DNA of 64,000 bases, taken from contig CAMUYR010000006.1 of the NCBI GenBank assembly GCA_947164965.1, positions 79,705 to 143,704 on the forward strand. The letters are read 5' to 3'. Below, in pieces: positions 10,001 to 18,796 of the stretch. The notes beneath the pieces are model-generated. The model had not been told where the DNA came from and ran no database searches. It saw nothing but the letters and a program-made list of their open reading frames with translations. Position 1 is the stretch's first letter. Every line of letters starts with the position of its first letter. The stretch comes from an uncultured Prevotella sp. (GTDB taxonomy: Bacteria > Bacteroidota > Bacteroidia > Bacteroidales > Bacteroidaceae). Both the position numbers and the translations under genes were made by a program.

Positions 10001-11672
10001 CGACAGTTGCCAAAGCATGCCCGTTACGAACCTCTGCCTGCGCTGTCATATTCGTCAGATTCAGATGTCCATAACGCAGCTGGCTGATTTTGGCATCCGC
10101 CTGCATTGTGGTACGTGGTGACAAGAAGTCCGTACCCTGTCCACGAGCATTCAAATCGGCAGTAATGGTATAGATAGAGTCACGAGGCATGAAGTGATGA
10201 AGGTTCAGGTTCCGAATATTCACCTTAGCGTCATAGCGCATCACGTCGGCATTCAGATTACCCTTCACTTTCACTACACCACCAGCCTCTCTGGCAGTGA
10301 TGTCTGCCATATATTGTGCACCATCAGCTTTCACCCTACCCTCAGCACTCATGGGTGGAATTCGGTAGTTGCGCTGCACATCACGAGGCATCATGGCTTT
10401 TACAAAGTCCAGATTCTGCGTCTTGGCATTAAACTGCACATCGGCTCTCAGTCGTTTCGGATCAGTCACATTCGCCACAAAGCCATCGGCCTTTGCATAG
10501 AAAGCAGTAGGAAGGGCAATGTCCAGATCGTTAAACTCCATATAGTCCATATTGCCACGTGCAGAACCCTTGATATTCAACGGATAGTATGGCCAACGGT
10601 CACGCATAGCTGGTGGCAGGTCACCCATAAATTGCATCAGGTCCTTGCGACCAACCTGCGCATCCAATCTCAGACGCATCTTACCTGGATTAATGCTATC
10701 CATCAACGACAGAGGCATATCCATCTCGACATAAATGTCACTCTCTGGCGTCTTCAATCTGAAACGAGGCAGTTTGATGCTTCCGTTTTCCATAGCCACA
10801 GGTCCGCTGAGGTCTGTTATCTGCAGACCACTCTTCTCCTTCACAGCTACATGTCGCATGTAGAGCCGTAAGGTGGGGTCGTGATAATAGATGGAGTCGA
10901 TGCCGATATTAATGTTTTTCAGATCCAGATGGTTGTAGTCCAATCCCTCTATGCGTGGTTGGAAGTTCTGGTCGTAGGCCAGTGCGCCGTTATTCCAGTC
11001 CACACTACCAACGGTATATGTTTGGGTCTCAAGATCAACAAGTGCCTGCCTGGCTGTCAACGTACCAAAATGCGACTTCACACTCATCGTGTCGCCAGGC
11101 ATATGCAGGGCCAAATCGGTACGCTCGATAACGATGCTATCGATATTAATCTTCCAGAAATTTTCAGATTTTGTTGTATCCTCAGGTACTGAGTCATTCA
11201 ACTGGATATCCAATTGTGCGTTTTCCAGTCGGGCCCCATTCACCTCCACTGTCTGCTTATCCAAATCGATGCCTCTGCTAGCTACAAAGAGACGATCGAA
11301 GCGTCCTTTTACGCGTGCTGCTTCCACAAAGCCGTTGGTGTTCAGTTGGGTGTTGGTCACCTCTAATTGGTTCAGCACAACACGATGATCTATCAGTGGC
11401 AACAGCTGCACGTCGACCACCATCCTTTCTACGTTGGCAATGGTGTCGGGATGTTGAATGGCTTTCAGGTCGTTGATTTCCAAATCGAGCGGAAACTTGA
11501 GTCGCACATAATCCACACTGATGTCCATGCCTGTCTTTTCAGAGACAATAGCAGCAACCTTATCGACAGCCCAATTCTGTACGGGCGGCAGATAAAGCAA
11601 TACTGTCAGCAATAGGAACAACAGTAAGGGACTAAGCAGAATGCCCAAAATCCACCAGAATGCTTTCTTCAT
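7044..11672 (-). CDS. tamB: TamB-like translocation/assembly module protein (AsmA/DUF490 type)
   Basis: About 1540 aa, N-terminal TM anchor MKKAFWWILGILLSPLLLFLLLTVLL, C-terminal DUF490-like region; directly upstream of tamL. Start moved from the ORF-track 11699 to the MKKAF Met. Confidence 0.85.
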   Translation of the reverse strand: MKKAFWWILGILLSPLLLFLLLTVLLYLPPVQNWAVDKVAAIVSEKTGMDISVDYVRLKFPLDLEINDLKAIQHPDTIANVERMVVDVQLLPLIDHRVVLNQLEVTNTQLNTNGFVEAARVKGRFDRLFVASRGIDLDKQTVEVNGARLENAQLDIQLNDSVPEDTTKSENFWKINIDSIVIERTDLALHMPGDTMSVKSHFGTLTARQALVDLETQTYTVGSVDWNNGALAYDQNFQPRIEGLDYNHLDLKNINIGIDSIYYHDPTLRLYMRHVAVKEKSGLQITDLSGPVAMENGSIKLPRFRLKTPESDIYVEMDMPLSLMDSINPGKMRLRLDAQVGRKDLMQFMGDLPPAMRDRWPYYPLNIKGSARGNMDYMEFNDLDIALPTAFYAKADGFVANVTDPKRLRADVQFNAKTQNLDFVKAMMPRDVQRNYRIPPMSAEGRVKADGAQYMADITAREAGGVVKVKGNLNADVMRYDAKVNIRNLNLHHFMPRDSIYTITADLNARGQGTDFLSPRTTMQADAKISQLRYGHLNLTNMTAQAEVRNGHALATVDSRNHLLNGIVSFDALMNTKKFNGTITTEVKSADLHAMGLVENPLTLGLCGHVDVTSDLKLSHYVSGLISDIVIRDSSKSYRSEFIGLHINTKPDTTILRAQSGDLIVKMDGSGNYEDLLKKASTLGDSVMAQLEAKIIDQAAIRRLLPSMKLHIESKQNNPVANLLKSGEGIDFKDLVYDMSASPETGLNGSGHIHSLVVSDVRLDTINFRITQRPKRISFGGQIRNNKKNPQFVFNALFDGILQEKGATFGVRYYDSDNKLGARLGAQAEMVDSGIRMHLMPKEPTLGYKIFKLNDDNFVFISNKNKVEAKLDLIASDGTGVKVYTEDSDPSLQQDITVSLNKFNLDEVTSVIPYAPRMSGLMNGDYHVVQDANGRFSVAGDMSVRNMTYEHSPIGDVSTEMVYMQKGDSAHAVEARLMKDEEEIGLLTGTYYDKGDGGIDAKFLMTRLPLSLVNGFVPDQIVGLQGYGDGELNIKGTMSHPKVDGEVYLDSSYMESIPYGMRLRFDNDPVRIVNSKLLFENFTVYSQYNDSPLTVQGDVDFSDMDHMMVNLRMRARNYQIIGAKENAKSIAYGKAFVNAFARIRGPLDNLTMRGRLELLGTTDMSYVLRDSPLTTDNHLDELVKFTDFSDTTQIVVERPTLTGFNMDMTIDVSNGAHVMAYLNTDHSNYIDLTGGGTLHMIYNPTDNLRLTGRYTLSNGEMKYSLPVIPLKTFTIQDGSYIEFTGEIMNPTLNITATERTKATVSNSSGVGRSVEFDCGVKITRTLNDMGLEFTLDAPEDMQLHSELQAMSVEQRGKLAVSMLTTGMYLADGNTGAFSMNSALSSFLNSEINQITGNALRTLDLSIGMDNSTDATGATHTDYSFKFAKRFLNNRLKIAVGGKVSTGAELQQRNNSFFDNVSLEYRLDDTANKYITLFYQNNAYDWLDGYSQKYGGGFIWRRTLQKFTDIFRFKNTTPTMPVRSLTTTPRDSVRRDTLKTQRP

Positions 11673-11727
11673 ACACCTGATTTCATAAACTCCCTGCAAA
11701 AATAAGGTAAAAATCGGAAATACGAAA

Positions 11728-12405
11728 CTATTTGACCGATTTTTTTAGTGTTTCCCATAGAATATCTGCTGGTAAGGGTGCTTCTACGGCTATTTTCTCC
11801 TTTGAAACAGGATGAACAAACTCTATTCTGCGTGCCAACAGCGAGATGCTGCCATCCTGATTCGAACGCTTGGCTCCATACTTCAAGTCACCCTTGATGG
11901 GACACCCCATCGTGGAGAGTTGGCAGCGTATCTGATGATGGCGCCCTGTCATCAGTTGTACCTCCAACAGATAGTAACGTTCCGACTCGCCAATCAGCCT
12001 GTATTTCAACTTAGCCAGTTTGCTGTTTGGCACCTCTCTGTCGTAAGCATAGCTTTTGTTCTGTTTTTCGTTCCTTACCAGCCAGTTTTGTAATAGTCCT
12101 TCCTCCGCCTCTGGTTTGTTCTGAACGATGGCCCAGTAGGTCTTATGCACCTCACCCTCGGCAAACATCTTGTTCAGTCGGGCTAGTGCTTTCGATGTGC
12201 GGGCAAAGACTACCAATCCTGATACAGGACGATCCAAGCGATGTACTACCCCCAGAAAAACGGCTCCTGGCTTCTGATACTTCTCTTTGATATAGTCTTT
12301 AACCAACTCAGAAAGGGGGCGATCGCCAGTCTTATCGCCCTGTACGATCTCCCCACTCTGTTTGTTTACTATGATAATATGGTTGTCTTCGTAGATGACT
12401 TCCAT
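11728..12405 (-). CDS. RluA-family pseudouridine synthase
   Basis: GVVHRLDRPVSGLVVFARTSKAL and TGRHHQIRCQL motifs. Confidence 0.92.
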   Translation of the reverse strand: MEVIYEDNHIIIVNKQSGEIVQGDKTGDRPLSELVKDYIKEKYQKPGAVFLGVVHRLDRPVSGLVVFARTSKALARLNKMFAEGEVHKTYWAIVQNKPEAEEGLLQNWLVRNEKQNKSYAYDREVPNSKLAKLKYRLIGESERYYLLEVQLMTGRHHQIRCQLSTMGCPIKGDLKYGAKRSNQDGSISLLARRIEFVHPVSKEKIAVEAPLPADILWETLKKSVK

Positions 12406-12414
12406 ACGCTCTGA

Positions 12415-13152
12415 TTACATGTTCATACCACCATCAACCTGAATAACCTGTCCGCTTACGTAGCTCGACATGTCAGAAGCCAGGAACGTAGCAACATTGG
12501 CGATGTCCTCAACCTGTCCACCACGACGCAGAGGAATCTTGTTGCACCACTCTTTGCGGATGTCCTCAGGCAGAGCAGCAGTCATAGCTGTCTCGATGAA
12601 TCCAGGAGCGATAGCGTTGGCACGGATACCCTTTGGTCCCATCTCCTGAGCGATACTCTTAGCCAGAGCGATAAGTCCTGCCTTTGAAGCAGCGTAGTTA
12701 GCCTGACCAGCGTTACCGTGTACACCTACTACAGATGCCATGTTGATAATAGAACCGCCACGCTGACGCATCATTACAGGCACACATGCGTGAATGAAGT
12801 TGAATGCACTCTTCAGGTTTACTGCGATAACAGCATCCCACTGCTGCTCAGTCATACGCAGCATCAGTCCGTCCTTAGTGATACCAGCGTTGTTAACCAG
12901 AATATCAATTGAACCAAACTCTTCCTTAACTGCCTTTACAACTTCCTCAGTCTGAGCAAAGTCGGCTGCGTTTGATGCATAGCTCTTAGCCTTTACGCCA
13001 AGTGCAGCAATCTCCTTCTCAGTCTCCTCGTTAATCTCAAGGTCGGTGAATGCGATGTTACAGCCCTCAGAGGCGTACTTCAGTGCGATAGCCTTTCCGA
13101 TACCGCGTGCAGCACCTGTAATAAGCGCTGTCTTACCACTTAATAATCCCAT
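12415..13152 (-). CDS. fabG: 3-oxoacyl-[ACP] reductase
   Basis: SDR motifs TGAARGIGKAIA, NNAG, YAASKAG; C-terminus SYVSGQVIQVDGGMNM. Confidence 0.95.
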   Translation of the reverse strand: MGLLSGKTALITGAARGIGKAIALKYASEGCNIAFTDLEINEETEKEIAALGVKAKSYASNAADFAQTEEVVKAVKEEFGSIDILVNNAGITKDGLMLRMTEQQWDAVIAVNLKSAFNFIHACVPVMMRQRGGSIINMASVVGVHGNAGQANYAASKAGLIALAKSIAQEMGPKGIRANAIAPGFIETAMTAALPEDIRKEWCNKIPLRRGGQVEDIANVATFLASDMSSYVSGQVIQVDGGMNM

Positions 13153-13187
13153 AATTCTTTTCTTATTGATGATTTACAATTCAATTC

Positions 13188-13775
13188 TTATCTTAATTTT
13201 CCCAATGCACCATATACCACCTTTGCTACTTGTGGCTTGGTGTCCTCTTCCCGCATACCATGTGCAATACGTCCGTAGATATAAGGAACTTCCAGACCCT
13301 TGATACAGTAGTGGGTGATATCTGCTACGAGGTCGACGTTATCGATATCAAACTCGCCGTCCTCCTTACCCTCCGTATACACCTTGCGGAACAGTTCGAT
13401 TTCAGCATCGTCAAAATGCTTGCGAACCTTCTCCACCATCCAGATATTACGGAAGAACTCAGCTCTCAGGTTACCATTGCGAACAACCGTCTCACGTATC
13501 ATGCTCAGATGCGTATAGATCAGCTCGATAATCTTATCCTGCGGACGAATCTTACGGGCAGCCACCTCGTCGAGTTTGTCGCTCAGTCGCTCCAGCTCAC
13601 CCTCGATGACAGCATAGTATATCTCATCCTTCGATTTAAAATAGGTATAGAGCGTACGCCTACCCTTACCAGAAGCAAGGGCAATGTCGTTCATTGTAGT
13701 GCTCTCCAATCCGTTTTTGGCAAACAGCTGACGAGCCACATCTACCAGTTTCTGCCTAGTTTTCGATACTGACAT
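13188..13775 (-). CDS. TetR/AcrR-family transcriptional regulator
   Basis: N-terminal HTH VDVARQLFAKNGLESTTMNDIALASGKGRRTLYTYFKSKDEIYYAVIE. Confidence 0.9.
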   Translation of the reverse strand: MSVSKTRQKLVDVARQLFAKNGLESTTMNDIALASGKGRRTLYTYFKSKDEIYYAVIEGELERLSDKLDEVAARKIRPQDKIIELIYTHLSMIRETVVRNGNLRAEFFRNIWMVEKVRKHFDDAEIELFRKVYTEGKEDGEFDIDNVDLVADITHYCIKGLEVPYIYGRIAHGMREEDTKPQVAKVVYGALGKLR

Positions 13776-13935
13776 ATTTCAATCCTCCCAGAATTTCAGA
13801 TTGCACATTAACGATACTGTGTGCAAAAGTAGAAAAAACCCTTGAAACGACCAAACTTTTCTGCATAAATTCTTTTAAATTACCTATTTTTGACGATTTT
13901 CTGCAAAAATATTTGGTTATTTCCCAAAAAAGTCG

Positions 13936-13943
13936 TACCTTTG
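13936..13943 (+). promoter_or_regulatory. -7 box TACCTTTG upstream of tRNA-fMet
   Basis: agtcgTACCTTTGcaccc about 48 bp upstream of the tRNA. Confidence 0.6.
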
Positions 13944-13990
13944 CACCCGCAAAACAGGAAACGTCCTGAATTGCAGCGAAAAATTAACAT

Positions 13991-14067
13991 CGCGGAGTGG
14001 AGCAGTTGGTAGCTCGCCAGGCTCATAACCTGGAGGTCGCATGTTCGAGTCCTGCCTCCGCAACCAA
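13991..14067 (+). tRNA. Initiator tRNA-Met (anticodon CAT)
   Basis: Cloverleaf from CGCGGAG to CTCCGCA-ACCA with C1:A72 mismatch, A11:U24, anticodon loop CTCATAA, encoded CCA. Confidence 0.95.
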
Positions 14068-14074
14068 CACAAAA

Positions 14075-14115
14075 CGGGAGTACTTCCAACGAAGTATTCC
14101 CGCTTTTCTTTTTTT
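14075..14115 (+). terminator. Intrinsic terminator after tRNA-fMet
   Basis: CGGGAGTACTTC ccaac GAAGTATTCCCG stem followed by a T-rich run. Confidence 0.8.
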
Positions 14116-14127
14116 CACCCTTAAACA

Positions 14128-15243
14128 TTAGAATGTCAGCGGCTCATAAGGCAAACCGAAGACATCAGCTACGGCCTTGAATACCACCTTGCCTTCCACG
14201 ATATTCAGACCCTTGGCCAGTGCCGCATCATCCTTGCAGGCCTGCTGCCAACCCTTGTCTGCCAGCGCAATAGCGTAGCGCAGAGTGGCGTTGGTCAGTG
14301 CGAGTGTTGAAGTATTGGGAACAGCACCTGGAATATTGGCCACACAATAGTGCACGATGCCCTCTTCCGTATAGACAGGTTCGCTGTGGGTAGTTGGACG
14401 CGATGTCTCGAAGCATCCTCCCTGGTCGATAGCCACATCGACGAGCACAGTGCCTGGCTCCATTAGTTTCAGCATCTCGCGGGTAATCAGATGAGGCGCT
14501 TTGTCACCAGGTACGAGCACAGAGCCTACCACAATATCGACAGTGGACAATTGCTGGCGGATATTATGCTCCGACGAATAGAGGGTATGCACGTTAGCTG
14601 GCGTCTCGATATCGAGCTGGCGCAGACGAGGCAATGACACATCAGCAATCGTCACCTCAGCACCCATACCTGCTGCCATTCGTGCCGCAGCCTCTCCTAC
14701 GACACCACCTCCTAATACTAATACGCGTGTTGGCGACACACCAGGTACACCACTAATCAGTTTACCCTTGCCACCTTTGGTCTTTTGCAGATAATAAGCG
14801 CCGTTGAGCGTAGCCATACGTCCTGCCACCTCACTCATAGGCTGCAACAGAGGCAGCGAACCGTTAGGCAGCTGTACTGTCTCGTAGGCCAGACAGACGG
14901 CACCACTCTTCAGCATAGCATCTGTCAGTTCTTTCTCGCATGCGAAATGAAAATAAGTAAACAGCAGTTGCCCTTTCCTTACCAGCGCATACTCGGGCTC
15001 AATGGGTTCCTTAACTTTTACAATCATATCACCCTCGCGATACACGTCCTCAATCGTCGGCAGTATCTTGGCTCCCGCCTTCACATAGTCGTCATCGCTG
15101 AATCCGCTACCCTCGCCAGCCGTATGCTGCACGAAGACTTCATGTCCGCGACGCGTCAGTTCTGAAACTCCCGCAGGGGTCATACCCACGCGGTTCTCAT
15201 TGTTCTTAATCTCCTTGGGAATACCTACCTTACACATAAGCAT
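14128..15243 (-). CDS. ald: Alanine dehydrogenase
   Basis: MCKVGIPKEIKNNENRVGMTPAGVSEL ... VLGGGVVGEAAARMAAGMGAEVTIADVSLPRL. Confidence 0.95.
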   Translation of the reverse strand: MLMCKVGIPKEIKNNENRVGMTPAGVSELTRRGHEVFVQHTAGEGSGFSDDDYVKAGAKILPTIEDVYREGDMIVKVKEPIEPEYALVRKGQLLFTYFHFACEKELTDAMLKSGAVCLAYETVQLPNGSLPLLQPMSEVAGRMATLNGAYYLQKTKGGKGKLISGVPGVSPTRVLVLGGGVVGEAAARMAAGMGAEVTIADVSLPRLRQLDIETPANVHTLYSSEHNIRQQLSTVDIVVGSVLVPGDKAPHLITREMLKLMEPGTVLVDVAIDQGGCFETSRPTTHSEPVYTEEGIVHYCVANIPGAVPNTSTLALTNATLRYAIALADKGWQQACKDDAALAKGLNIVEGKVVFKAVADVFGLPYEPLTF

Positions 15244-15412
15244 ATTAGATTTTAGTTACTATGATGTTGCAAATATACATTTTTATTTTCAATTATCAAT
15301 GACATCTATTAAAAAAGAATAAAAAATTTGATAATTCAAAACATTTTTCATACATTTGCGGATGTAAATGCAAAGTGCATGTTACTAAAAAACGACCTAA
15401 ACTTATTAAATT

Positions 15413-15820
15413 ATGACTTACAAAGTAATTGACATCGAAGGTGTTGGCGAAGTTTACGCCGAGAAACTGATTGCAGCAGGCATCAAGACAGATGCAGAGT
15501 TGTTGGAGAAATGCGCTAAGCCAGCAGGCCGCAAGGCTCTGGAGGCTGAGACAGGCATCAGCGGAAAGCTGATTCTGAAGTGGGCCAACCACTGCGATCT
15601 GTATCGCATCAACGGCGTAGGCCCTCAGTTTGCCGAACTGCTGGAGGCCAGTGGTGTAGACACCGTTAAGGAGCTGAAGCACAGAGTAGCCGAGAACCTG
15701 CAGAAGAAGCTGGAAGAGGTGAACGCTGTGAAGAACCTGACCAATCGTGTACCTGCCGTTGTGGAGGTTCAGAAGATGATTGACCAGGCTAAGGAGCTGC
15801 CTGCAGTGATGGAGTACTAA
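15413..15820 (+). CDS. DUF4332-like helix-hairpin-helix protein
   Basis: Two HhH-like segments: IEGVGEVYAEKLIAAGIKT and INGVGPQFAELLEASGVDT. Confidence 0.8.
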   Translation: MTYKVIDIEGVGEVYAEKLIAAGIKTDAELLEKCAKPAGRKALEAETGISGKLILKWANHCDLYRINGVGPQFAELLEASGVDTVKELKHRVAENLQKKLEEVNAVKNLTNRVPAVVEVQKMIDQAKELPAVMEY

Positions 15821-15929
15821 GCCCTTCGTTTGTTTTTTGACAAATTACTGATGTGATGGACTTCGGTGGTTCAACGCAGAACTGCCAAAGTCCATTTTTC
15901 TACTAAAACAATACACGTATTATAAAACT

Positions 15930-16688
15930 ATGAAAATCGGACTATTTATCCCCTGTTACGTGGATGCCGTTTATCCTGAGGTGGGTATGGCGACCTACAA
16001 GTTGCTGAAGCATCTGGGCATCGATGTAACGTATCCTGAGAAACAGACCTGCTGCGGACAGCCTATGGCCAATGCGGGGTTTGAGAAGCAAGCCATTCCT
16101 CTGGCTGAGAAATTTGAGGAGAAATTCAAGGACTTCGACTATGTGGTGGCTCCCAGCGTATCGTGTACAGCCTTCGTGAAGATAAACTATCCACGATTGT
16201 TGGGCGGCAAAACCGCCCAAAACAACGAGGCGCACGTCTGCGAGACGGCGAAAAAGTGCATGGACGTCGTCGAATTTCTGCACGATGTGGTGAAGGTGGA
16301 CCGCCGTCTGGGCACGTTCCCCCACAAGGTATCGCTGCATAATTCATGTCACGGTGTCCGCGAGTTGGGACTGTCGAGCCCCAGCGAGGAACATGTGGCT
16401 CCGTTTAATAAGATTAAGGACCTGTTGCAGTTGGTCGATGGCATCGATGTCGTAGAACCCAAGCGCCACGATGAGTGCTGCGGTTTCGGAGGTATGTTCT
16501 CTATCGAAGAGACTGCTGTCTGCGCCCAGATGGGTAAGGACAAGGTGGAGCGTCACATGCAGACGGGCGCTGAATACATTACAGGCCCCGACTGCTCTTG
16601 CCTCATGCATATGGCAGGCGTTGCCAAGAAGCAAGGCCTCGATATTAAGTTCAAACATGTTGTAGAGATTTTAGCCGCAGGATTATGA
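15930..16688 (+). CDS. lutA: LutA-type lactate utilisation Fe-S oxidoreductase (CCG domain)
   Basis: CCGQPMANAG and ECCGFGGMFS CCG motifs; followed by lutB and lutC homologs. Confidence 0.93.
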   Translation: MKIGLFIPCYVDAVYPEVGMATYKLLKHLGIDVTYPEKQTCCGQPMANAGFEKQAIPLAEKFEEKFKDFDYVVAPSVSCTAFVKINYPRLLGGKTAQNNEAHVCETAKKCMDVVEFLHDVVKVDRRLGTFPHKVSLHNSCHGVRELGLSSPSEEHVAPFNKIKDLLQLVDGIDVVEPKRHDECCGFGGMFSIEETAVCAQMGKDKVERHMQTGAEYITGPDCSCLMHMAGVAKKQGLDIKFKHVVEILAAGL

Positions 16689-18052
16689 GTACAGGACATA
16701 GTAAAGCCGCCAAGCAGTTCTTGAAGAACCAGCAATACGCCCACTGGCACGATGCCACTTTCTGGGCAGTGCGCACCAAGCGCGACAATATGGCTCACGG
16801 ATTGGAAGAGTGGGAACAGCTCCGTGAAAAAGCTTCGGCCATCAAGCGCCACACCATTACCCATCTGGATGAATATCTCGACCAGTTTGCCACGAATGCC
16901 GAGAAGAACGGCGTCGAGGTACACTGGGCGAAGGATGCCGAGGAGTTCAATGAAATCGTCTACGGCATTCTGAAGAACCACAACGTGAAGAAGATGGTGA
17001 AGTCGAAGTCGATGCTCACGGAGGAGTGCGAGATGAACCCATACCTGGAGGCTCGCGGCATAGAAGTCGTAGAGACCGATTTGGGCGAGCGCATCATCCA
17101 GCTGAAAGGTCAGAAGCCCTCGCACATCGTGATGCCTGCCATCCATCTGAACCACGACGATGTGGGTGAACTGTTCGAAGAGAAGGGCATCTCCAAGGAG
17201 AAGGGCAACCACGACCCCACGTACCTCACATACAGAGCACGATTAAGCTTGCGCAACGAGTTTCTGACTGCCGACGCAGGTATGACGGGCGCCAACTTCG
17301 GTATTGCCGAGACGGGCGACATCGTGGTATGCACCAACGAGGGTAATGCCGATATGTCGACATCTTGCCCCAAGCTGCACATCGCAGCCATCGGACTGGA
17401 GAAAATCATCCCCAACTACGAGTGTCTGGCCGTGTTCCAGCGCATGCTCTGCCGAGCAGGCACAGGACAGCCCACGACAACCTACACCTCGCATTTCCGC
17501 AAGGCACGTCCAACGGCTCACCACATGCATATCATCTTGGTGGATAACGGCCGTTCGGAATGGATTGCCAACCCAGAGCATTGGGAGAGTCTGAAGTGCA
17601 TCCGCTGTGGCTCGTGCATGAACACATGCCCAGTATACCGCAGAAGTGGTGGATACTCGTACAGCTACTTCATCCCTGGTCCCATCGGCATCAACCTCGG
17701 TATGCTGCGCGACCGTCAGGCCCATTCGGGCAACGTTTCGGCCTGCACACTCTGCCTGTCGTGTCAGACCGTCTGTCCCGTCAAGGTGAACCTCGGCGAC
17801 CAGATCTACCTGTGGCGCCAGCAGCTCGACGAGTTCGGTACCGCCAATCCGCAGAAGAAGATGATGTGCAAGGGTATGTCGATGCTCTATGGTTCGCCAG
17901 GCCTCTACAACTTCGGCACAGCGCTCGCCCATTGGGCCAACATCATCCCATCGCCTCTCATGAACTGCGGCCTCAACCCTTGGGCTGAAGGTCACGACAT
18001 GATGAAGTTCCCCAAGAAACCGTTCCACGAGTTGATTAAGGAAATTGAGTAA
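16685..18052 (+). CDS. lutB: LutB-type lactate utilisation iron-sulfur protein
   Basis: Two 4Fe-4S motifs CIRCGSCMNTCPVYR and CTLCLSCQTVCPVKV; 4-bp overlap with lutA. Confidence 0.95.
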   Translation: MSTGHSKAAKQFLKNQQYAHWHDATFWAVRTKRDNMAHGLEEWEQLREKASAIKRHTITHLDEYLDQFATNAEKNGVEVHWAKDAEEFNEIVYGILKNHNVKKMVKSKSMLTEECEMNPYLEARGIEVVETDLGERIIQLKGQKPSHIVMPAIHLNHDDVGELFEEKGISKEKGNHDPTYLTYRARLSLRNEFLTADAGMTGANFGIAETGDIVVCTNEGNADMSTSCPKLHIAAIGLEKIIPNYECLAVFQRMLCRAGTGQPTTTYTSHFRKARPTAHHMHIILVDNGRSEWIANPEHWESLKCIRCGSCMNTCPVYRRSGGYSYSYFIPGPIGINLGMLRDRQAHSGNVSACTLCLSCQTVCPVKVNLGDQIYLWRQQLDEFGTANPQKKMMCKGMSMLYGSPGLYNFGTALAHWANIIPSPLMNCGLNPWAEGHDMMKFPKKPFHELIKEIE

Positions 18053-18078
18053 TTGAGATAATGAGAAAATGAGAAATT

Positions 18079-18702
18079 ATGGCAAGTAAAGAAGATATAT
18101 TAAAGAAGTATCGCGCGAACGTGCGCGAGAAGTTCGACATGCCCGACCTAAGCGACATCCGGGGCATCACCTACCCCGACCCGCTGTTGCAGTTTATGAA
18201 CATGACGAAGAGCGTGGGCGGCAATGCCATCGAGGTGGAGAAGGGACGCGACATCAACGAGCTCATCCGCGAGCTGTATCCTGATGCCAAGGAGATAGCC
18301 TCCAACCTGCCCGAGATTACCATTGCTACGCGCAATCCTGACGAGGTAGGTCGTGCGCGCGACTTGAACGGCACCGACGTTGGCGTCATTCGTGGCAGCT
18401 TTGGCGTAGCCGAGAATGCCTGCGTGTGGATTCCCCAGCAGATGAAGGAGAAAGCCGTCTGCTTTATCAGCGAGAACCTCATCATCCTGCTCGACAAGAA
18501 GCAGATAGTCAACAACATGCACGAAGCCTACGCACGGTTGTCAAACACCAGCGGCAAAACCGCTGGCGACACGGAGCTGTTCGACCAGTACGGCTACGGC
18601 ACGTTCATCAGCGGTCCGTCGAAAACTGCCGACATTGCCCAGGTGCTGGTCATGGGTGCCCAAGCCGCCCGCTCGGCAACGGTGCTGCTGTTGGATGAAT
18701 AG
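18079..18702 (+). CDS. lutC: LutC-type LUD-domain protein
   Basis: LUD domain: GTDVGVIRGSFGVAENACVW ... ISGPSKTADIAQVLVMGAQAARSATVLLLDE. Confidence 0.92.
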   Translation: MASKEDILKKYRANVREKFDMPDLSDIRGITYPDPLLQFMNMTKSVGGNAIEVEKGRDINELIRELYPDAKEIASNLPEITIATRNPDEVGRARDLNGTDVGVIRGSFGVAENACVWIPQQMKEKAVCFISENLIILLDKKQIVNNMHEAYARLSNTSGKTAGDTELFDQYGYGTFISGPSKTADIAQVLVMGAQAARSATVLLLDE

Positions 18703-18733
18703 GAAATTCCCTACGACATTATAGGAAATTCCC
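18700..18733. repeat. Two copies of TAGGAAATTCCC (palindromic core GGAAATTCC), 22-bp period, starting at the lutC stop codon
   Basis: TAGGAAATTCCC at 18700-18711 and 18722-18733. Confidence 0.8.
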
Positions 18734-18796
18734 CTCATTGCGTTTCGGGAAAAAACACTACTTTTGTGGCAATAATCATCCACAATGGTAACAGTT

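Noticed and set aside
13880-14128. ORF of 82 aa (CGGRTRTCDLQVMSLASYQLLHSA...)
   Set aside because: It is the antisense translation of tRNA-fMet, a well-known spurious ORF type, not a gene.
14128-18702. Lactate utilisation and alanine dehydrogenase region as a novel pathway
   Set aside because: LutABC and Ald are well-known families in ordinary arrangement; only the internal hairpins were kept as findings.
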